Notes under the pieces: generated by a model
Told to the model about the DNA's origin: nothing
Seen by the model: only the letters and a program-made list of their open reading frames with translations
Databases searched by the model: none
Made by a program: the position numbers and the translations under genes
DNA from: Vulcanimicrobiota bacterium
GTDB taxonomy: Bacteria > Vulcanimicrobiota > Vulcanimicrobiia > Vulcanimicrobiales > Vulcanimicrobiaceae
DNA length: 64,000 nt
NCBI GenBank assembly: GCA_003140215.1
Contig: PLJL01000004.1
Span: forward strand, 62,001 to 126,000
Direction: 5' to 3'
Shown here: in pieces, positions 62,891 through 64,000 of the stretch
Position numbering within the stretch: position 1 is the first letter of the stretch
How the letters are laid out: each line of letters begins with the position of its first letter

Positions 62891-64000
62891 GTGATCGCCG
62901 TCACGCGTTTGCTCCGCGCGCGGGTCAACGACCGCCTCGCTCGCGCCACCCGCTTTCCCGTCACGCTCATCGTCGCGCCCGCGGGGTTCGGCAAGAGCGT
63001 TGCATTGCGCGACTACGTCGAAACGGCGCGGCTGGACGTGGTGCGCTACGACGTCGCGCGCGAGGATCGGACGCTGCTCGCGTTCGTGCGCGGCCTGAGC
63101 GCGGCGCTCGAGCCGGTCGCACCGAGCGCGCTTGCGGCGTTTCCGGCGATGCAGCAGCGCGTGATGGCCGTCGACGAGCCGGTGCGCGAGCTGGGCGACT
63201 GGTTCGCGGAACACCTCAAGCGCACGGTGTGCACGATCGTCATCGACGATCTGCACTACGCCGCCGCCGATCCCAACGCCATCGCGCTGCTGGTCGATCT
63301 CATCGAGCGGACGTTCGAACGCATTCACTGGATCGTCGCGACGCGGTCCGACGCCGCGCTGCCGATCGCGTCGTGGATCGGCTACGGGCGCATGGACCTG
63401 CCGATCGGCGAAGACGATCTCCGCTTCACCACCGACGAAGCGCTGGCCAGCGCCGACGATGCGCAGGTCACCGCCGATCCGGGCGAGATCGAAGCGTTGC
63501 GCGAGCTGACCGGCGGGTGGCCGATCGCGCTCTCGATCGCGCTGCGCACGCGAACGCACGCCGCCGACCTGCGGGCGGCGACGACGGGAACGCGCGAGAT
63601 GGTGTACCGCTACCTCGCCGAGCAGGTTTTCGGCGGGCTCACGCGCGCGCAGCAGCGCTTCTTGCTGCTCAGCAGCGTGCTGCCCACCTTCGACGCCGTG
63701 ACGGCCGAGGCGCTCGGCGCGACGCCGGCGTTTTTGGCCGACCTGCGGCGCAGCGTGACGTTCTTGAACACGAGCGGCGCCGGCGAGCACCGCTACCACG
63801 ACCTCTTTCGCGAGTTTCTCGAGCACGAGCTGCGGCGCAGCGGCGCGAAGGAATGGTTCGACGCGCACGTCGGCGCCGGTGCGCTGCTCGAACGCCGGCG
63901 CGGCAGCGACGCCGCCGCGTTGGCGCTCTACACCAAGGTGGGCGCGGTCGAATCGATCGTGGCGCTGCTCGAGCGCGAGGGCATCGCACTGCTCGAACGC
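62891..64000 (+). CDS. MalT/LuxR-like STAND ATPase regulator (N-terminal part)
   Basis: The first 370 residues of a large regulator, open at the window edge. Walker A APAGFGKSVA (29-38), Walker B CTIVIDDLHYAAADP, then ELTGGWPIALSIAL and LLSSVLPTFDAVTAEALG, a pattern typical of MalT-type NTPase regulators. A LuxR helix-turn-helix may follow outside the window. GTG start is the first usable codon after a stretch without starts; divergent from the S53 lipoprotein. Confidence 0.88.
   Translation, partial: MIAVTRLLRARVNDRLARATRFPVTLIVAPAGFGKSVALRDYVETARLDVVRYDVAREDRTLLAFVRGLSAALEPVAPSALAAFPAMQQRVMAVDEPVRELGDWFAEHLKRTVCTIVIDDLHYAAADPNAIALLVDLIERTFERIHWIVATRSDAALPIASWIGYGRMDLPIGEDDLRFTTDEALASADDAQVTADPGEIEALRELTGGWPIALSIALRTRTHAADLRAATTGTREMVYRYLAEQVFGGLTRAQQRFLLLSSVLPTFDAVTAEALGATPAFLADLRRSVTFLNTSGAGEHRYHDLFREFLEHELRRSGAKEWFDAHVGAGALLERRRGSDAAALALYTKVGAVESIVALLEREGIALLER

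Overview
The window is GC-rich, densely packed bacterial chromosome. It carries about 65 genes, most of them in operons whose start and stop codons overlap (ATGA or GTGA). Outer-membrane signs (two OstA/LptA-like periplasmic proteins, a TonB-like protein with ExbD, a probable surface barrel protein) together with murA and mreB indicate a rod-shaped diderm. An rsbV-rsbW-sigB module next to ytxG/ytxH-like genes, a MoxR-DUF58-SpoIIM-RDD operon, S53 (kumamolisin-type) peptidases and a Ku/LigD repair operon would fit a poorly cultured soil lineage such as Candidatus Eremiobacterota (WPS-2). That placement is inference from gene content, not proof. No phage, insertion sequence, CRISPR array, rRNA or tRNA was recognised.

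Layout. 1-2660: a glycolate/lactate-oxidase-like FAD protein (cut by the window edge), a serine-glyoxylate aminotransferase and a divergent GntR regulator with a strong operator candidate. 2662-8845: a two-repeat secreted protein, an EamA transporter, an alpha/beta hydrolase, and a sugar-acid transporter with gluconokinase. 8939-17752: cell-envelope genes (Pro-rich anchor protein plus murA, M48 protease, mreB, two OstA-like genes), amino-acid deaminase/ArsR and rarA. 17835-23290: a PDZ-membrane-GAF protein, cysteine desulfurase, and the ytxG-ytxH-rsbV-rsbW-sigB general-stress locus. 24205-33499: eight same-strand overlapping genes running from alaS through MoxR, DUF58, SpoIIM and RDD proteins. 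33504-39185: two paralogous membrane proteins, cupredoxin/metallophosphoesterase/ECF sigma/anti-sigma, a phosphatase and ExbD/TonB. 39195-40156: a nucleotidyltransferase toxin-antitoxin-like pair. 40228-44508: serA and two multi-membrane glycosyltransferase-like proteins. 44594-49199: small stress proteins and the NHEJ operon (PE-ligase, polymerase, Ku) behind a SigB-type promoter candidate. 49231-64000: tartrate/malate dehydrogenase, an orphan substrate-binding protein, a PKD-barrel protein, a ketopantoate reductase, an acyl-CoA dehydrogenase/phosphatase/kinase operon, a Kelch pseudogene, a GreA-like protein, two S53 peptidases and the start of a MalT-like regulator.

The most unusual points are these. 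mreB and ligD both lack a normal start codon at the position their conserved N-termini require. A SigB-type promoter sits in front of the stress/NHEJ operon. A structured GC-rich repeat overlaps the start region of rarA and the end of an S53 peptidase gene. Near-perfect operator palindromes lie next to the GntR and ArsR genes and upstream of the acyl-CoA dehydrogenase operon.
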